A stretch of DNA of 64,000 nucleotides from Flavobacterium kayseriense. GTDB lineage: Bacteria; Bacteroidota; Bacteroidia; Flavobacteriales; Flavobacteriaceae. Each line of letters begins with the position of its first letter. Within the stretch, counting starts at the first letter, position 1. Made by a program: the position numbers and the translations under genes. This document shows, in pieces, positions 35,386 through 44,752 of this stretch. The notes under the pieces were generated by a model. It was not told the DNA's origin. It saw only the letters and a program-made list of their open reading frames with translations, and did no database searches. Where the stretch lies: assembly GCF_014305095.1 (NCBI RefSeq), contig NZ_JACRUI010000002.1, positions 372,001 to 436,000 on the forward strand, given 5' to 3'.

Positions 35386-35778
35386 ATGACATTAAACATC
35401 GAAACTCCTGCACTATTATTTTCTGCAACTTCATTGATTCTCTTAGCATACACAAATCGGTTTTTAACGATTGCCACAATTGTGAGAAGTCTCAAGAAAA
35501 CCTATGACGAAAAAGAAAACAAAAGTATCTTAATCGAAATTAATAATCTCAATTTGCGATTGACCTTGATACGATACATGCAGCTTTTTGGAGTCCTTAG
35601 TTTGTTTCTTTCGGTTTTTGCAATGCTACTACTCTTCTTTGATTTTCAGTCGTTCGGCTTATATCTTTTTGGCTTTAGTTTGTTAAGTTTATTGATATCC
35701 TTGGCACTATCATTTTGGGAAATAAGTATCTCAGTAAAAGCTTTACAAGTACACTTAAGCGATTTGTCTGAAAAATAG
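35386..35778 (+). CDS. DUF2721 family membrane protein
   Basis: 130 residues. Three membrane helices (about 8-30, 65-85, 92-112) and the typical beginning TPALLFSATSLILLAYTNRFLTIATIVR. The loop between helices 1 and 2 is charged. The function of the family is unknown. A strong hairpin terminator follows. Confidence 0.8.
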   Translation: MTLNIETPALLFSATSLILLAYTNRFLTIATIVRSLKKTYDEKENKSILIEINNLNLRLTLIRYMQLFGVLSLFLSVFAMLLLFFDFQSFGLYLFGFSLLSLLISLALSFWEISISVKALQVHLSDLSEK

Positions 35779-35800
35779 ATATTGATTTATCACCAAAAAA

Positions 35801-35835
35801 AAAAAGAGTTGTGTAGCAACTACACAGCTCTTTTT
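35801..35835. terminator. Bidirectional terminator between DUF2721 and the outer-membrane barrel gene
   Basis: Fifteen-bp arms (35801-35815, 35821-35835) with one wobble and a GCAAC loop, A-rich on the left and T-rich on the right; lies between convergent genes. Confidence 0.85.
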
Positions 35836-35852
35836 GCTTATAATTGATTCGG

Positions 35853-37970
35853 TTAAGGATTCAAAAGACCGCCTTCGTCTTTTTTCTCTTCGTTCAATAA
35901 ATTAGAATTTTCTTTAGCTAATTTATTTTTGGTTGGAATTTTATAATTCAAGCTGAAACCAAATTTCCTAGTGTCCTGCTTACTACTAATTAGCAGCGGG
36001 GTTTCAAATGAATTAAAACCATTTTTATTTGTATTTAGAATATCATCCGCATAGATTGACAGTGTCAATTGGTCTTTCAAGAACTTTTTAGAGAAAGTAA
36101 AATCAAGAGAATTTCTAATTGGCTCTGTTGCGATGAAATAAAAGTAATTCCCTTTAGGAAAAACGTAATTGTAATTAGCAACAAACTTGACATTAGACGG
36201 CAGTACAATCTGAGACATTAAGTTTATCATCCAAAAACCATTAGTATCGACATTAGGAATCTGGTGGTACTGATATCCTCCATATACATATAGAAAATTC
36301 ATTGTATCTGGATTTACATTCATCTTCATGGTTTCAGCTAGTCCTTTAGTAAACAACATATAAGGAATAGGCATACCTGCGCTAAAATTATGAATTTTAA
36401 CCTCCGGAATATTCTCATTTGTATTAATTACCACATCATTAGTAAGCGATACTCTATTGATGACTTGGTTTTTTGCTGCGCTTATATTGTAACTAATAAA
36501 TGCATAATCAAATGCGCTTAATTTTACCTCATAATTATTAAAAATAGTTGGTTGTAGGTTGGGATTACCTGAATAATCAACATTAGGGTTTTGATAATTC
36601 GTATTATTAGGGTTTAAAGCTGAGGTACTAGGCAGTGTGATTTTTTTATTGTAATTCACATTAAAGTTAATCGAGCTACTAAAATTGTACTGTGCACTGG
36701 CATTAGGAAAAAAACGAAATTGCTTAAAAGGAGACAAGGTCGCCACATCTGTGCTTCCGGTAATATTATAATCTTCGGCACGACCACCTAAAATAAAATT
36801 CACTTTATCAAATCTGGTTTGAACCTCAACATAGGAGGCAGCTGTTCTACGTTTATAATCTAAGTTCACAACGTCTCTACTAGTGGCTTCAAAAAGCAAC
36901 TCTTCGTATAAACTACCAAAACTTAATTTTCCTTCATCAGAAAATTTTATGGGTTGCGAATAATCAAATTTAAAATTATAAAAATTTTGGTTCGATGAGT
37001 TGGCTAATGTCAATGATGAATTACTCACTGGACTTAAAGCAAAATCATTAGTGTTATTATTATAATTGAATTTGAACTCTAACTTTTTAGCGCTATTACT
37101 AAATTTCTTCTGATAAGTCACAACCGCATCTTGACGCAAACCCGTACTTTTTGACAAATCATTATTCTCAAAACCAGGACCTGTTCCTAAAGTTGTACTA
37201 TTATTATTGTTTTGAGTTAAATCGTAATTAAGTAACAATCGATCTTTACCAATATCAAACGTCAGTGCCGATTTAATAAAATTATTTCTTCCGGTACGAT
37301 CGGAATCTGTTTTACTTAATAGAAAATTTGTTCCGTTTTCTTGTTTTTCTAAAGAAGTCCAGGTAGCGCTTTCTCTATAATTTTGCCCTACATTTAATTG
37401 CCATCCAAAATATTTGTTCTTTGCACTTAACAACAAACTATTATTTACCCTCAGGCGAAAATCGTCATAATTAGTAAAACTAGTGCTATTTGTATAAGTA
37501 GCACTCAAATAATTTTTTGCGTTTTTATTGGTAATAATATTCAAAATAGCTCCACCAGAAGTAGCAGGAAATTCAGCGCCTGGTTGCGTTATTATTTCTA
37601 TTTTTTCAATTGCATTTGCCGGCATTCCCTCTAAAAAAGCATTAAGTTCTGTAGTGGAGATATTAAGAGGTCTTCCGTCCATAAAAACATCTAGTTGTTT
37701 TCCTTGGTACATCATTCCAGCAATATCTGAGGCGATTAAACCTGGTAGTTTTTTTATTCCTTCGAGAACTGAACCCGTATTTAAACTAGGTTGATCAGCA
37801 AAATTAAAAATAGTTCGATCTGCTTTTTGCTCTATCGCTTTTTTAGTTTTAATAATCGATACTTCATTTAGTTCCGTTGTTTTTTCAGGTGCTTTTTCGG
37901 GACTAGTTTGTGCAGTGACATTATTTAAGCAAGCTAAAATAAATAATGCAATCAAATAATTTTTTTTCAT
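35853..37970 (-). CDS. TonB-receptor-like outer-membrane beta-barrel protein
   Basis: 705 residues. Signal peptide (1-20, ends VTAQ), a plug domain (about 33-150; SVLEGIKKLPGLIASDIAG, DVFMDGRPLNIS, IEKIEIITQPGAEFPATSGGAILNIIT) and a long beta-barrel of the OMP_b-brl_3 type ending KFGFSLNYKIP. The N-terminal CarboxypepD_reg-like domain common in such proteins is missing, so the mature protein starts almost directly with the plug. The 30-residue tail after the barrel is charged and ends GGLLNP. No SusD partner. The cargo is unknown. Confidence 0.85.
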   Translation of the reverse strand: MKKNYLIALFILACLNNVTAQTSPEKAPEKTTELNEVSIIKTKKAIEQKADRTIFNFADQPSLNTGSVLEGIKKLPGLIASDIAGMMYQGKQLDVFMDGRPLNISTTELNAFLEGMPANAIEKIEIITQPGAEFPATSGGAILNIITNKNAKNYLSATYTNSTSFTNYDDFRLRVNNSLLLSAKNKYFGWQLNVGQNYRESATWTSLEKQENGTNFLLSKTDSDRTGRNNFIKSALTFDIGKDRLLLNYDLTQNNNNSTTLGTGPGFENNDLSKSTGLRQDAVVTYQKKFSNSAKKLEFKFNYNNNTNDFALSPVSNSSLTLANSSNQNFYNFKFDYSQPIKFSDEGKLSFGSLYEELLFEATSRDVVNLDYKRRTAASYVEVQTRFDKVNFILGGRAEDYNITGSTDVATLSPFKQFRFFPNASAQYNFSSSINFNVNYNKKITLPSTSALNPNNTNYQNPNVDYSGNPNLQPTIFNNYEVKLSAFDYAFISYNISAAKNQVINRVSLTNDVVINTNENIPEVKIHNFSAGMPIPYMLFTKGLAETMKMNVNPDTMNFLYVYGGYQYHQIPNVDTNGFWMINLMSQIVLPSNVKFVANYNYVFPKGNYFYFIATEPIRNSLDFTFSKKFLKDQLTLSIYADDILNTNKNGFNSFETPLLISSKQDTRKFGFSLNYKIPTKNKLAKENSNLLNEEKKDEGGLLNP

Positions 37971-38113
37971 TTTTATTATATCAGTTACGGCATAAGTATG
38001 CGTTATAAGTAATATGTTACAAAGAAGGTTAACAAACTTAACATTGATCGCTATTAAACCTTTATCGATTTACTACATCTAAACTATGTGATGCCTACTT
38101 AAATACAAGAACT

Positions 38114-39499
38114 ATGAATCAAAACACATTATGGTCGCTCCGATTAGGTTTTTCGAATAAGGAAAGTGAAACTATTGCTAATAAAGGAATACAAGGTTTC
38201 TTGTCTGCATCGTTCAAAGTCCCTTTTGATGCTAGCATACCTGATTTCTTGAAAGATAGTCCTAAGACTTCTGCTGATTTAAAAGCACAACGACAAATTT
38301 TACAGAATGCCACTGACGAGCAAAAAAAAGCAGCACGCATGGCTGAGAACGGCACTACACAGGCAATGAAGCAATGGTGGATTGACAAAATTATGACGAG
38401 CGATTTTCCCCTACAGGAAAAAATGACTTTAATGCTGCACAATCATTTTGTAGCCACACATCAAAAGGTAAAAGTTAATTATTGGATTTTTCAGCACAAT
38501 CAAATTTTGCGCAAGCATGCTTTTGGCAATTTTAAAACGCTCACAAAAGAGATAATAAAAAGCAATGCCATAGTGCGATACTTAGACAATAGTGATAATA
38601 AAAAAGGAAAACTTAACGAAAATCTTAGCCGAGAGTTACTCGAGTTATTTACGCTAGGGATAGGCAATTATACTGAAGAGGATATTAAAGATGGAGCGAA
38701 AGGTCTCGCAGGTTTAACAATAGGCGAAGAGAGTGCGCAATACCGCAAGTTTTTGCAGGATGACACCCCTATTACCTACTTTGGAAAAAAAGGTGTTTTT
38801 AAAGCGGATGATATGGTCGATATTATTTTTGAACAAAAGAGTATCCCGTATCTGATGACAAAAAAAATATTACAATGGTTTATTTACGATAATCCTTCGA
38901 AAGAACTAGTTCAGTATTATGGAGACTATTTTAGAAGTGTAAATTTTGAATTTAAACCCTTGCTGACTAAAATTTTCACAGAGGAATATGAGAAGAAGAC
39001 AGCAGGATCCAAGATTAAAAATCCGCTGGAATTTAGCCTACAAATACTAAACGAGCTACAACTACCTATTGTAAAGAGCAACCCTATCGTTTTCTTTTTA
39101 AGACAGCAAAGTATGGACTTATTCAATCAGCCCAATGTAAAAGGTTGGGACGGCGGTAAATCATGGCTAACCACTCAAATTTATTTACAAAGAGAAGCGG
39201 TTGCTGATGCTGTGTGCCAGGGGCGTGGATTTATTAGAGGAAATGACAACAACCAAATGTCTAGCCAAATGTCTAGAATAAAAACAAAAACAACGCATTT
39301 GCAATGGCATAAAGGCACTAACAAAGCCATTATAAAAGAGCTTACAGATCGCTTACTTTTTAGTGTAAGTCCAGAAACACAAAAAGATTTTGAAAACCTT
39401 TTAAAATATGATTTTGATGCGAATTCACCCAATAGTGATCAAGCAGTTTTACGGTTATTCAATGCAATTATCAAAGAACCTGAATTTCAGCTAATCTAG
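38114..39499 (+). CDS. DUF1800 domain protein
   Basis: 461 residues. DUF1800 landmarks: QWWIDKIMTSDFPLQEKMTLMLHNHF, ENLSRELLELFTLGIGNYTEEDIKDGAKGLAG and QPNVKGWDGGKSWL. It has no obvious signal peptide. It is followed 24 nt later by a DUF1501 gene; the two families co-occur widely as an operon. Their function is not established; a role with exported cofactor-containing or large surface proteins has been suspected. I infer that the pair works together. Confidence 0.88.
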   Translation: MNQNTLWSLRLGFSNKESETIANKGIQGFLSASFKVPFDASIPDFLKDSPKTSADLKAQRQILQNATDEQKKAARMAENGTTQAMKQWWIDKIMTSDFPLQEKMTLMLHNHFVATHQKVKVNYWIFQHNQILRKHAFGNFKTLTKEIIKSNAIVRYLDNSDNKKGKLNENLSRELLELFTLGIGNYTEEDIKDGAKGLAGLTIGEESAQYRKFLQDDTPITYFGKKGVFKADDMVDIIFEQKSIPYLMTKKILQWFIYDNPSKELVQYYGDYFRSVNFEFKPLLTKIFTEEYEKKTAGSKIKNPLEFSLQILNELQLPIVKSNPIVFFLRQQSMDLFNQPNVKGWDGGKSWLTTQIYLQREAVADAVCQGRGFIRGNDNNQMSSQMSRIKTKTTHLQWHKGTNKAIIKELTDRLLFSVSPETQKDFENLLKYDFDANSPNSDQAVLRLFNAIIKEPEFQLI

Positions 39500-39523
39500 T
39501 ATAACGATCAAAGAACTACAATT

Positions 39524-40690
39524 ATGAACAGAAGAAACTTTTTATCACTTACAGGAACATTAACCGGTGGATCGTTATTATTACCCGATTTTTTATTCTC
39601 CTTTAGTAAACAGGAAAACCTAATTATTGGTGATCAATGTGTTGTTTTTGTGCAACTCAATGGCGGTAATGATGGTTTAAATACTTTTATACCCTATCTC
39701 GATCCCTTGTATTATGAAATGCGACCTAAAATTGCATTATCTAAAGAGCAAGTAATTGCGGGAAACAAAGAAATGGCTTTTCATCCCGCTCTAAAGGGTT
39801 TCGCACAAATGCAACAAAACGGAGATTTAAGTGTAATTCAAAACGTGGGGTATCCTGAACCCAACCGATCTCATTTTAGAAGTCAAGAAATTTGGCAAAC
39901 AGCCTCTGATGCTGATCAATATATTAATGAAGGTTGGCTAGGACGGTATCTTGACCTGCAATGCACCACTCACATGCCTACAGCAGGAATTAATATTGAC
40001 ACTATTGATAACTTGGCTTTAAAAGGCGAAGAGCCAAATGCCATTACGATCAAAGACCCTAACAAATTCAAGATAAAAAATAGCAAAGACGACAACAACA
40101 CGCTATCTGATAATCCAGCATTAGATTTTGTTCGAAAAATAGCCAATTCTGCAGTCGAAGGATCAGAATTAATTCAAAAAGCACTTTCTCAATCTAACGC
40201 AGAAACGCAATATCCAGCCACTGGTTTAGGTAAAAACTTAGAATGGATAGGTCGCTTAATTAAAGGTAATTTAAATTCAAAAGTATATTACACCTCACTA
40301 GGTGGTTTTGACACGCATGACAATCAATTAGTAATTCACAAAAACAAATTAACTGAATTAAATGATTCTTTATTTAGCTTTTATACTGATTTAAAAAAGG
40401 CTAAACTGCTGCAAAATGTAACAATTGTAGTTTTTTCGGAATTTGGACGACGTGTTAAAGACAACGGAAACGGAACAGATCACGGAACTGCGGCTCCCAT
40501 GTTTGTCATTGGCGGAAATAATAAGGGAAAAGTTATCGGAAACAATCCCAATCTATCTGACTTACAACAAGGTGATTTAAAACATCAAATCGATTTTAGA
40601 AGTGTGTATGCCAACTTATTACAAAACAAACTAGGCTTCAATCCAAGTAAAATTGGCATCAAAAACCCTACACTAACCGACTTATTTTAA
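39524..40690 (+). CDS. DUF1501 domain protein, Tat-exported
   Basis: 388 residues. The N-terminus MNRRNFLSLTGTLTGGSLLLP is a twin-arginine signal (RRNFL). The body has the sulfatase/phosphatase-like pattern of DUF1501: FVQLNGGNDGLNTFIP near the start, YPEPNRSHFRSQEIWQTA, LGGFDTHDNQ and the C-terminal VVFSEFGRRVKDNGNGTDHGTAAPMFVIG. The Asp/His clusters suggest a metal site. It is coupled with the DUF1800 gene upstream. Substrate unknown. Confidence 0.88.
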   Translation: MNRRNFLSLTGTLTGGSLLLPDFLFSFSKQENLIIGDQCVVFVQLNGGNDGLNTFIPYLDPLYYEMRPKIALSKEQVIAGNKEMAFHPALKGFAQMQQNGDLSVIQNVGYPEPNRSHFRSQEIWQTASDADQYINEGWLGRYLDLQCTTHMPTAGINIDTIDNLALKGEEPNAITIKDPNKFKIKNSKDDNNTLSDNPALDFVRKIANSAVEGSELIQKALSQSNAETQYPATGLGKNLEWIGRLIKGNLNSKVYYTSLGGFDTHDNQLVIHKNKLTELNDSLFSFYTDLKKAKLLQNVTIVVFSEFGRRVKDNGNGTDHGTAAPMFVIGGNNKGKVIGNNPNLSDLQQGDLKHQIDFRSVYANLLQNKLGFNPSKIGIKNPTLTDLF

Positions 40691-40730
40691 AAATAATCAT
40701 TCTTATAAAGTTCGCTTAAGGATGAAAGTC

Positions 40731-40738
40731 TATCTTTG
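40731..40738 (+). promoter_or_regulatory. -7 box of the DMT transporter gene
   Basis: TATCTTTG, 21 nt before the ATG at 40760. The TTG in this box can be misread as an upstream start codon (40736). Confidence 0.6.
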
Positions 40739-40759
40739 CCTGCTTTAAAAAATAAAAAA

Positions 40760-41659
40760 ATGGTTAAAAATAATGTCTTAAAAGGCGTTTTCTTGGTAGG
40801 TTTAGGTGCAACGACTTATGGTATGCTTGCTACATTTGTAAAAATGGCATACACAGAAAATTATACAACTGCAGAGGTAACTACCTCTCAATTTATACTT
40901 GGTATCATAGGAATATTGCTGATTAATTTATTCCAAAAAATAAAAAATAAAAACACAGCAACAAAGGCATCTTCGCGCAATATATTTCAGCTTATGCTAG
41001 CCGGAACTTCTTTAGGAATGACTAGTGTGTTTTATTATTTAGCAGTGAAATACATTCCTGTATCTATAGGAATCGTGCTTTTGATGCAAACGGTTTGGAT
41101 GGGTGTCCTTTTAGAGATGATTCTAGAGAAAAAATTACCTTCTAAACAAAAAGTTATTTCGGTTTTTATTGTTCTAATTGGAACTGTTTTGGCAACAAAC
41201 TTAATCAACAATGAGATTCAATTAGATTGGCATGGCATCATGTGGGGAATGCTCGCTGCAGCATCCTTTACTACTACTATGTTTACAGCAAATAGTGTAG
41301 CTACTAATATCTCTTCGGCACAGAGAAGTTTATATATGCTTTTGGGAGGTGCAATAATCGTGTTTGGCTTTTCGATAGCAACTCAAGTAACTCCATTTAA
41401 CTATGCAATCTTCGCAAAGTGGGGAATCATTTTAGCCTTATTTGGTACAATCATCCCTCCTATGTTAATGAATGCTGGTTTTCCGTTAACCGGAATTGGT
41501 TTAGGAAGTATTGTATCAGCTTTAGAGCTACCTGTTTCCGTAATGATGGCGTATGTGCTTTTAAACGAAGATGTAAATATTACACAATGGTTAGGTATTT
41601 TATTAATTATCATTGCCATTGTAATCATGAATATTAATTGGAAAAAGAGTAAAAACTAA
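40760..41659 (+). CDS. DMT-family (EamA) transporter
   Basis: 299 residues with ten membrane helices in two EamA halves. Helix 1 is VLKGVFLVGLGATTYGMLATFV, and the second half has a matching GMLAAASFTTTMF start. The GIGLGSIVSALELPVSVMMAYVLLNEDVN segment near the end is typical of drug/metabolite exporters. I start at the ATG at 40760, because the TTG at 40736 lies inside the promoter -7 box. Substrate unknown. Confidence 0.9.
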   Translation: MVKNNVLKGVFLVGLGATTYGMLATFVKMAYTENYTTAEVTTSQFILGIIGILLINLFQKIKNKNTATKASSRNIFQLMLAGTSLGMTSVFYYLAVKYIPVSIGIVLLMQTVWMGVLLEMILEKKLPSKQKVISVFIVLIGTVLATNLINNEIQLDWHGIMWGMLAAASFTTTMFTANSVATNISSAQRSLYMLLGGAIIVFGFSIATQVTPFNYAIFAKWGIILALFGTIIPPMLMNAGFPLTGIGLGSIVSALELPVSVMMAYVLLNEDVNITQWLGILLIIIAIVIMNINWKKSKN

Positions 41660-41745
41660 ATTAATTCATACGCTTGTACGGATTTTAAACAAGTGCTTTG
41701 TTAATTTATCCTTACTTTAGCTAGGCAAACTAAAAATACAATTGA

Positions 41746-42105
41746 ATGATTTTACCTTGGCATCTCTATTTAATGGCAGTAATTTATATTGTCGCAGGAT
41801 TAAATCACTTTAGAAACCCTAGATTGTATTTAAAAATAATTCCTCCGTATTTACCTAATCCAAAAGCGCTTAACACGATCAGTGGTCTCGCTGAAATTAT
41901 TTTAGGAATCGCATTAATAATTACTCCACTTAGCAGCATTGCTGCATGGGGTATAATAGCCTTATTGGTAGCTGTGTTTCCAACGCATGTCTACATGTAT
42001 CAAAATCCAAAAGCGAGAATGGGATTACCTGTATGGGCGCTACTTTTACGAATGCCGCTACAACTATTACTTATGTATTGGGCTTATCAGTATACTTTTT
42101 TGTAG
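41746..42105 (+). CDS. DoxX-like small membrane protein
   Basis: 119 residues with four membrane helices: about 5-22, 42-62, 65-82 and 98-116. VAGLNHFRNPRLYLKIIPPYLPNP and the SGLAEIILGIALI helix fit the DoxX-like/MauE group. Physiological role unknown. It is preceded by a -7 variant (TACTTTAG) and followed by 272 bp of AT-rich sequence (42106-42377) in which I see nothing else. Confidence 0.8.
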   Translation: MILPWHLYLMAVIYIVAGLNHFRNPRLYLKIIPPYLPNPKALNTISGLAEIILGIALIITPLSSIAAWGIIALLVAVFPTHVYMYQNPKARMGLPVWALLLRMPLQLLLMYWAYQYTFL

Positions 42106-42377
42106 TTATTTTTATTCAAATGAGATGAAGGTTCTGACGTAAATGCAGTGTTTTGCATTACATAATTTACTATGTAAGGTATTCTTATCAAGGTATAGAC
42201 AGGACAATAGTAAACCCTACGGCATAAAAAACAGTAGAATTCAAAAAAACTTTTTTTAAAAATAAAAAAAAAGTGAGTTTTGATACGAAGTCCTATTTTT
42301 TTTTATTAATATTGGTACCTTATTGACAAGCATTTACATTATTAATTATAAAACCTATTTGAATTAATTTTCACGTG

Positions 42378-42656
42378 ATGAAAAAGAGTAACCGCAAAGA
42401 ACTGACCTGGGATCAAACAGAAAAACTTGTTACACTAGCTCTAGAAGAGAAAAATCCTTTTGAGATTATTAAAAAAGAATTTGGACTAGCCGAAAAAGAA
42501 GTTCTGGAAATCATGAAAAAAAAGATGCCAGCTGAAAAATTTGAGATGTGGAAGAAAAAAGCTGCAGCCAATAAGCCTAAACCAAAACCAGTTAAAATTG
42601 ATGATTTTGATGAAGATTTGGATGGTAAATATTACATCAAAAATAAACTAGACTAA
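42378..42656 (+). CDS. DUF2805/TIGR03643 family small protein
   Basis: 92 residues, cytoplasmic, strongly charged. A helical N-terminal domain (about 5-60; LTWDQTEKLVTLALEEKNPFEIIKKEFGL and MPAEKFEMWKKK) is typical of TIGR03643. A Lys/Pro linker and an acidic patch (DDFDEDLDGKYY) follow. The start is the ATG at 42378 rather than a GTG one codon earlier. Function unknown; the fold suggests a helix-turn-helix. Followed by a clear terminator. Confidence 0.82.
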   Translation: MKKSNRKELTWDQTEKLVTLALEEKNPFEIIKKEFGLAEKEVLEIMKKKMPAEKFEMWKKKAAANKPKPKPVKIDDFDEDLDGKYYIKNKLD

Positions 42657-42665
42657 TCATATACA

Positions 42666-42687
42666 AACACTCTTATTCAAGAGTGTT
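42666..42687 (+). terminator. Terminator of the DUF2805 gene
   Basis: Nine-bp arms AACACTCTT / AAGAGTGTT, loop ATTC, followed by a long T run. Confidence 0.85.
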
Positions 42688-42775
42688 TTTTTTTAACCCA
42701 TTTCCTTTGAAACTACCTCACGATTGTAACTTTTATTAACCTTTGCAGTCTAATCCCTAAACCAATTCTATAAAA

Positions 42776-44635
42776 ATGAAAAGAATATTTTATACCCTTG
42801 CACTACTACCCTTCTTTTGGAGTTGTAAACCAGTTAGTTCTTTAAGTTCTACTCAAAAACAAGAGGTTCGCGTTGCAATAAATTTAAATGAAATAAAAGA
42901 CGACAAAGTGCTTGTTACTGTACAAGCTCCCTCTATAGGCACAGATGAAATCACTTACCATATACCTAAAACAGTACCTGGCACCTACTCTGAGGATAAT
43001 TACGGAAGGTTTATAGATGATTTAAAAGCTTTCGATAAAAAAGGAAATCTTCTTTCTGTTAAAAAAACTGATGAAAACTCGTGGTCGATCGCTAATGCAA
43101 AAACATTAGAAAAAATCACCTATCTAGTTAATGATTCCTTTGACACAGAAAAAGGAGGGAATTTTGGAGGCGATGATGTGTTTTCTCCTGCAGGATCAAA
43201 TATATTGGTTGGAGAAAACATTATGTTAAACACACATTGCTTCGTAGGTTATTTTACCAATTTCATGACAACACCTTATAATGTTACTATCTCGCATCCG
43301 GAGACATTATGGGGTAGCACATCTATGACTGACCAAGATCCAAGTACTACTTTAGACACTTTTATTACTTCACGTTATGCTGAGTTAGTCGAAAATCCAA
43401 TCATGTACTCTAAGCCTGACTACACTACTTTTAATGTAGATGGAATGGATATACTTATTAGTATTTACTCCCCTACAGGAAAATTTACTGCGGAGAGTAT
43501 TACTCCAGAAATGAAGACTATGATGACTGCCCAAAAAACATTTTTAGGCAAAATAAATGCAACAAAAAAATACAGTGTTTTATTGTACTTATCTACTTTA
43601 ACCGAGGAAGATGCAAAAGGCTTTGGCGCTCTAGAACATCCTACTGTTACTACTGTGGTGTTGCCAGAAATAATGCCAAAAGAGGAATTAGTTAAATCTA
43701 TGATGGACGTCGTATCACACGAGTTCTTCCACATCGTTACGCCATTAAGTATTCACTCTAAAGAGATTCAAGACTTTGATTATAACGATCCTAAAATGTC
43801 AGAACATTTATGGATGTATGAAGGAGTTACTGAATATTTTGCCAATCTTTTTCAAATTAACCAAGGTTTAATTGATGAGGAAGACTATTATGGCAGACTT
43901 TCTGATCAAATAGAGCGAGCAAATGCTATGAATGATACTATGTCGTTTACAAAAATGAGTGCAAACGTATTAGAGCAGCCTTATAAGGATCAATACATTA
44001 ATGTATATCAAAAAGGGGCACTTATTGGAATGTGTATTGATATTATAATCAGAGAAAAAAGCAATGGAGAAAAAGGAATTCTTGATCTGATGCAAAAACT
44101 ATCTACTGAATTTGGAGTTTCTAAAGCGTTTAATGACAACGAACTTTTTGATAGAATAACGACACTAACCTATCCTGAAGTAGGTGAATTTTTAAAGACC
44201 TACGTGGCCGGGACAACGCCAATTCCTTATGATTTTTATCTTGCAAAAGTAGGAGTAACTACTTCAAATATCAAATCACCTGCGTCTATCTTCCTTAAAG
44301 GACAAGTACCATACATAACCGTAAATCAAGAAACCAAAGAGATCATTGTTATTCCTAATATAGAGCTAAATGCGTTTTTTACAGGGTTAGATTTAAAAGG
44401 TGGTGACATAATCGAATCGATTAATGAAAAACCGTATAACTTAGACAACATTTATGACCTGATTAGTGAAAGTCAAAAGTGGAAAGAGAAAAGTAATATC
44501 ACAGTAAACATTAAACGAAATGGTGTTTCAAAGATCATTAAAGGCCTAGTGAGTCTCCCGTTTGAAGAGAAACAATCGCTTACAGCTACTGATGCTAGTA
44601 AAGCAAGTCTTAGAGAGGCTTGGTTGAAAAACTAG
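42776..44635 (+). CDS. M61 glycyl aminopeptidase-family metallopeptidase, lipoprotein
   Basis: 619 residues. Lipoprotein signal with lipobox PFFWSC (Cys17). The N-terminal M61 beta domain (about 30-200) is followed by the zinc peptidase domain with HEFFH (His315, Glu316, His319) and WMYEGVTEYFANL supplying the third ligand. A C-terminal PDZ-like domain (about 505-590; GGDIIESINEKPYNL) follows. Likely a periplasmic peptide-degrading enzyme at the membrane. It has its own terminator (44649). Confidence 0.9.
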   Translation: MKRIFYTLALLPFFWSCKPVSSLSSTQKQEVRVAINLNEIKDDKVLVTVQAPSIGTDEITYHIPKTVPGTYSEDNYGRFIDDLKAFDKKGNLLSVKKTDENSWSIANAKTLEKITYLVNDSFDTEKGGNFGGDDVFSPAGSNILVGENIMLNTHCFVGYFTNFMTTPYNVTISHPETLWGSTSMTDQDPSTTLDTFITSRYAELVENPIMYSKPDYTTFNVDGMDILISIYSPTGKFTAESITPEMKTMMTAQKTFLGKINATKKYSVLLYLSTLTEEDAKGFGALEHPTVTTVVLPEIMPKEELVKSMMDVVSHEFFHIVTPLSIHSKEIQDFDYNDPKMSEHLWMYEGVTEYFANLFQINQGLIDEEDYYGRLSDQIERANAMNDTMSFTKMSANVLEQPYKDQYINVYQKGALIGMCIDIIIREKSNGEKGILDLMQKLSTEFGVSKAFNDNELFDRITTLTYPEVGEFLKTYVAGTTPIPYDFYLAKVGVTTSNIKSPASIFLKGQVPYITVNQETKEIIVIPNIELNAFFTGLDLKGGDIIESINEKPYNLDNIYDLISESQKWKEKSNITVNIKRNGVSKIIKGLVSLPFEEKQSLTATDASKASLREAWLKN

Positions 44636-44648
44636 TTCAAAACCTTCT

Positions 44649-44675
44649 AATCCCAATTTAAATTAAATTGGGATT
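44649..44675 (+). terminator. Terminator of the M61 peptidase gene
   Basis: Perfect 12-bp arms AATCCCAATTTA / TAAATTGGGATT with a 3-nt loop and a T run. Confidence 0.85.
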
Positions 44676-44752
44676 TTTTTTCTTAAATAACCCTTGAAGA
44701 GTATCATCTCTTTCCAACTATTTTCTTTATTTTGCAGCAAAATTTAGAACCA

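Noticed and set aside
32224..37970. Polysaccharide-utilisation locus combining the PL6 lyase and the outer-membrane barrel
   Set aside because: The barrel lacks a SusD partner, lies on the other strand and is separated by SOUL and DUF2721 genes with terminators between them.
40736..40759. TTG start extending the DMT transporter by 8 residues
   Set aside because: The TTG is part of the TATCTTTG promoter box, so it would lie upstream of the transcription start.
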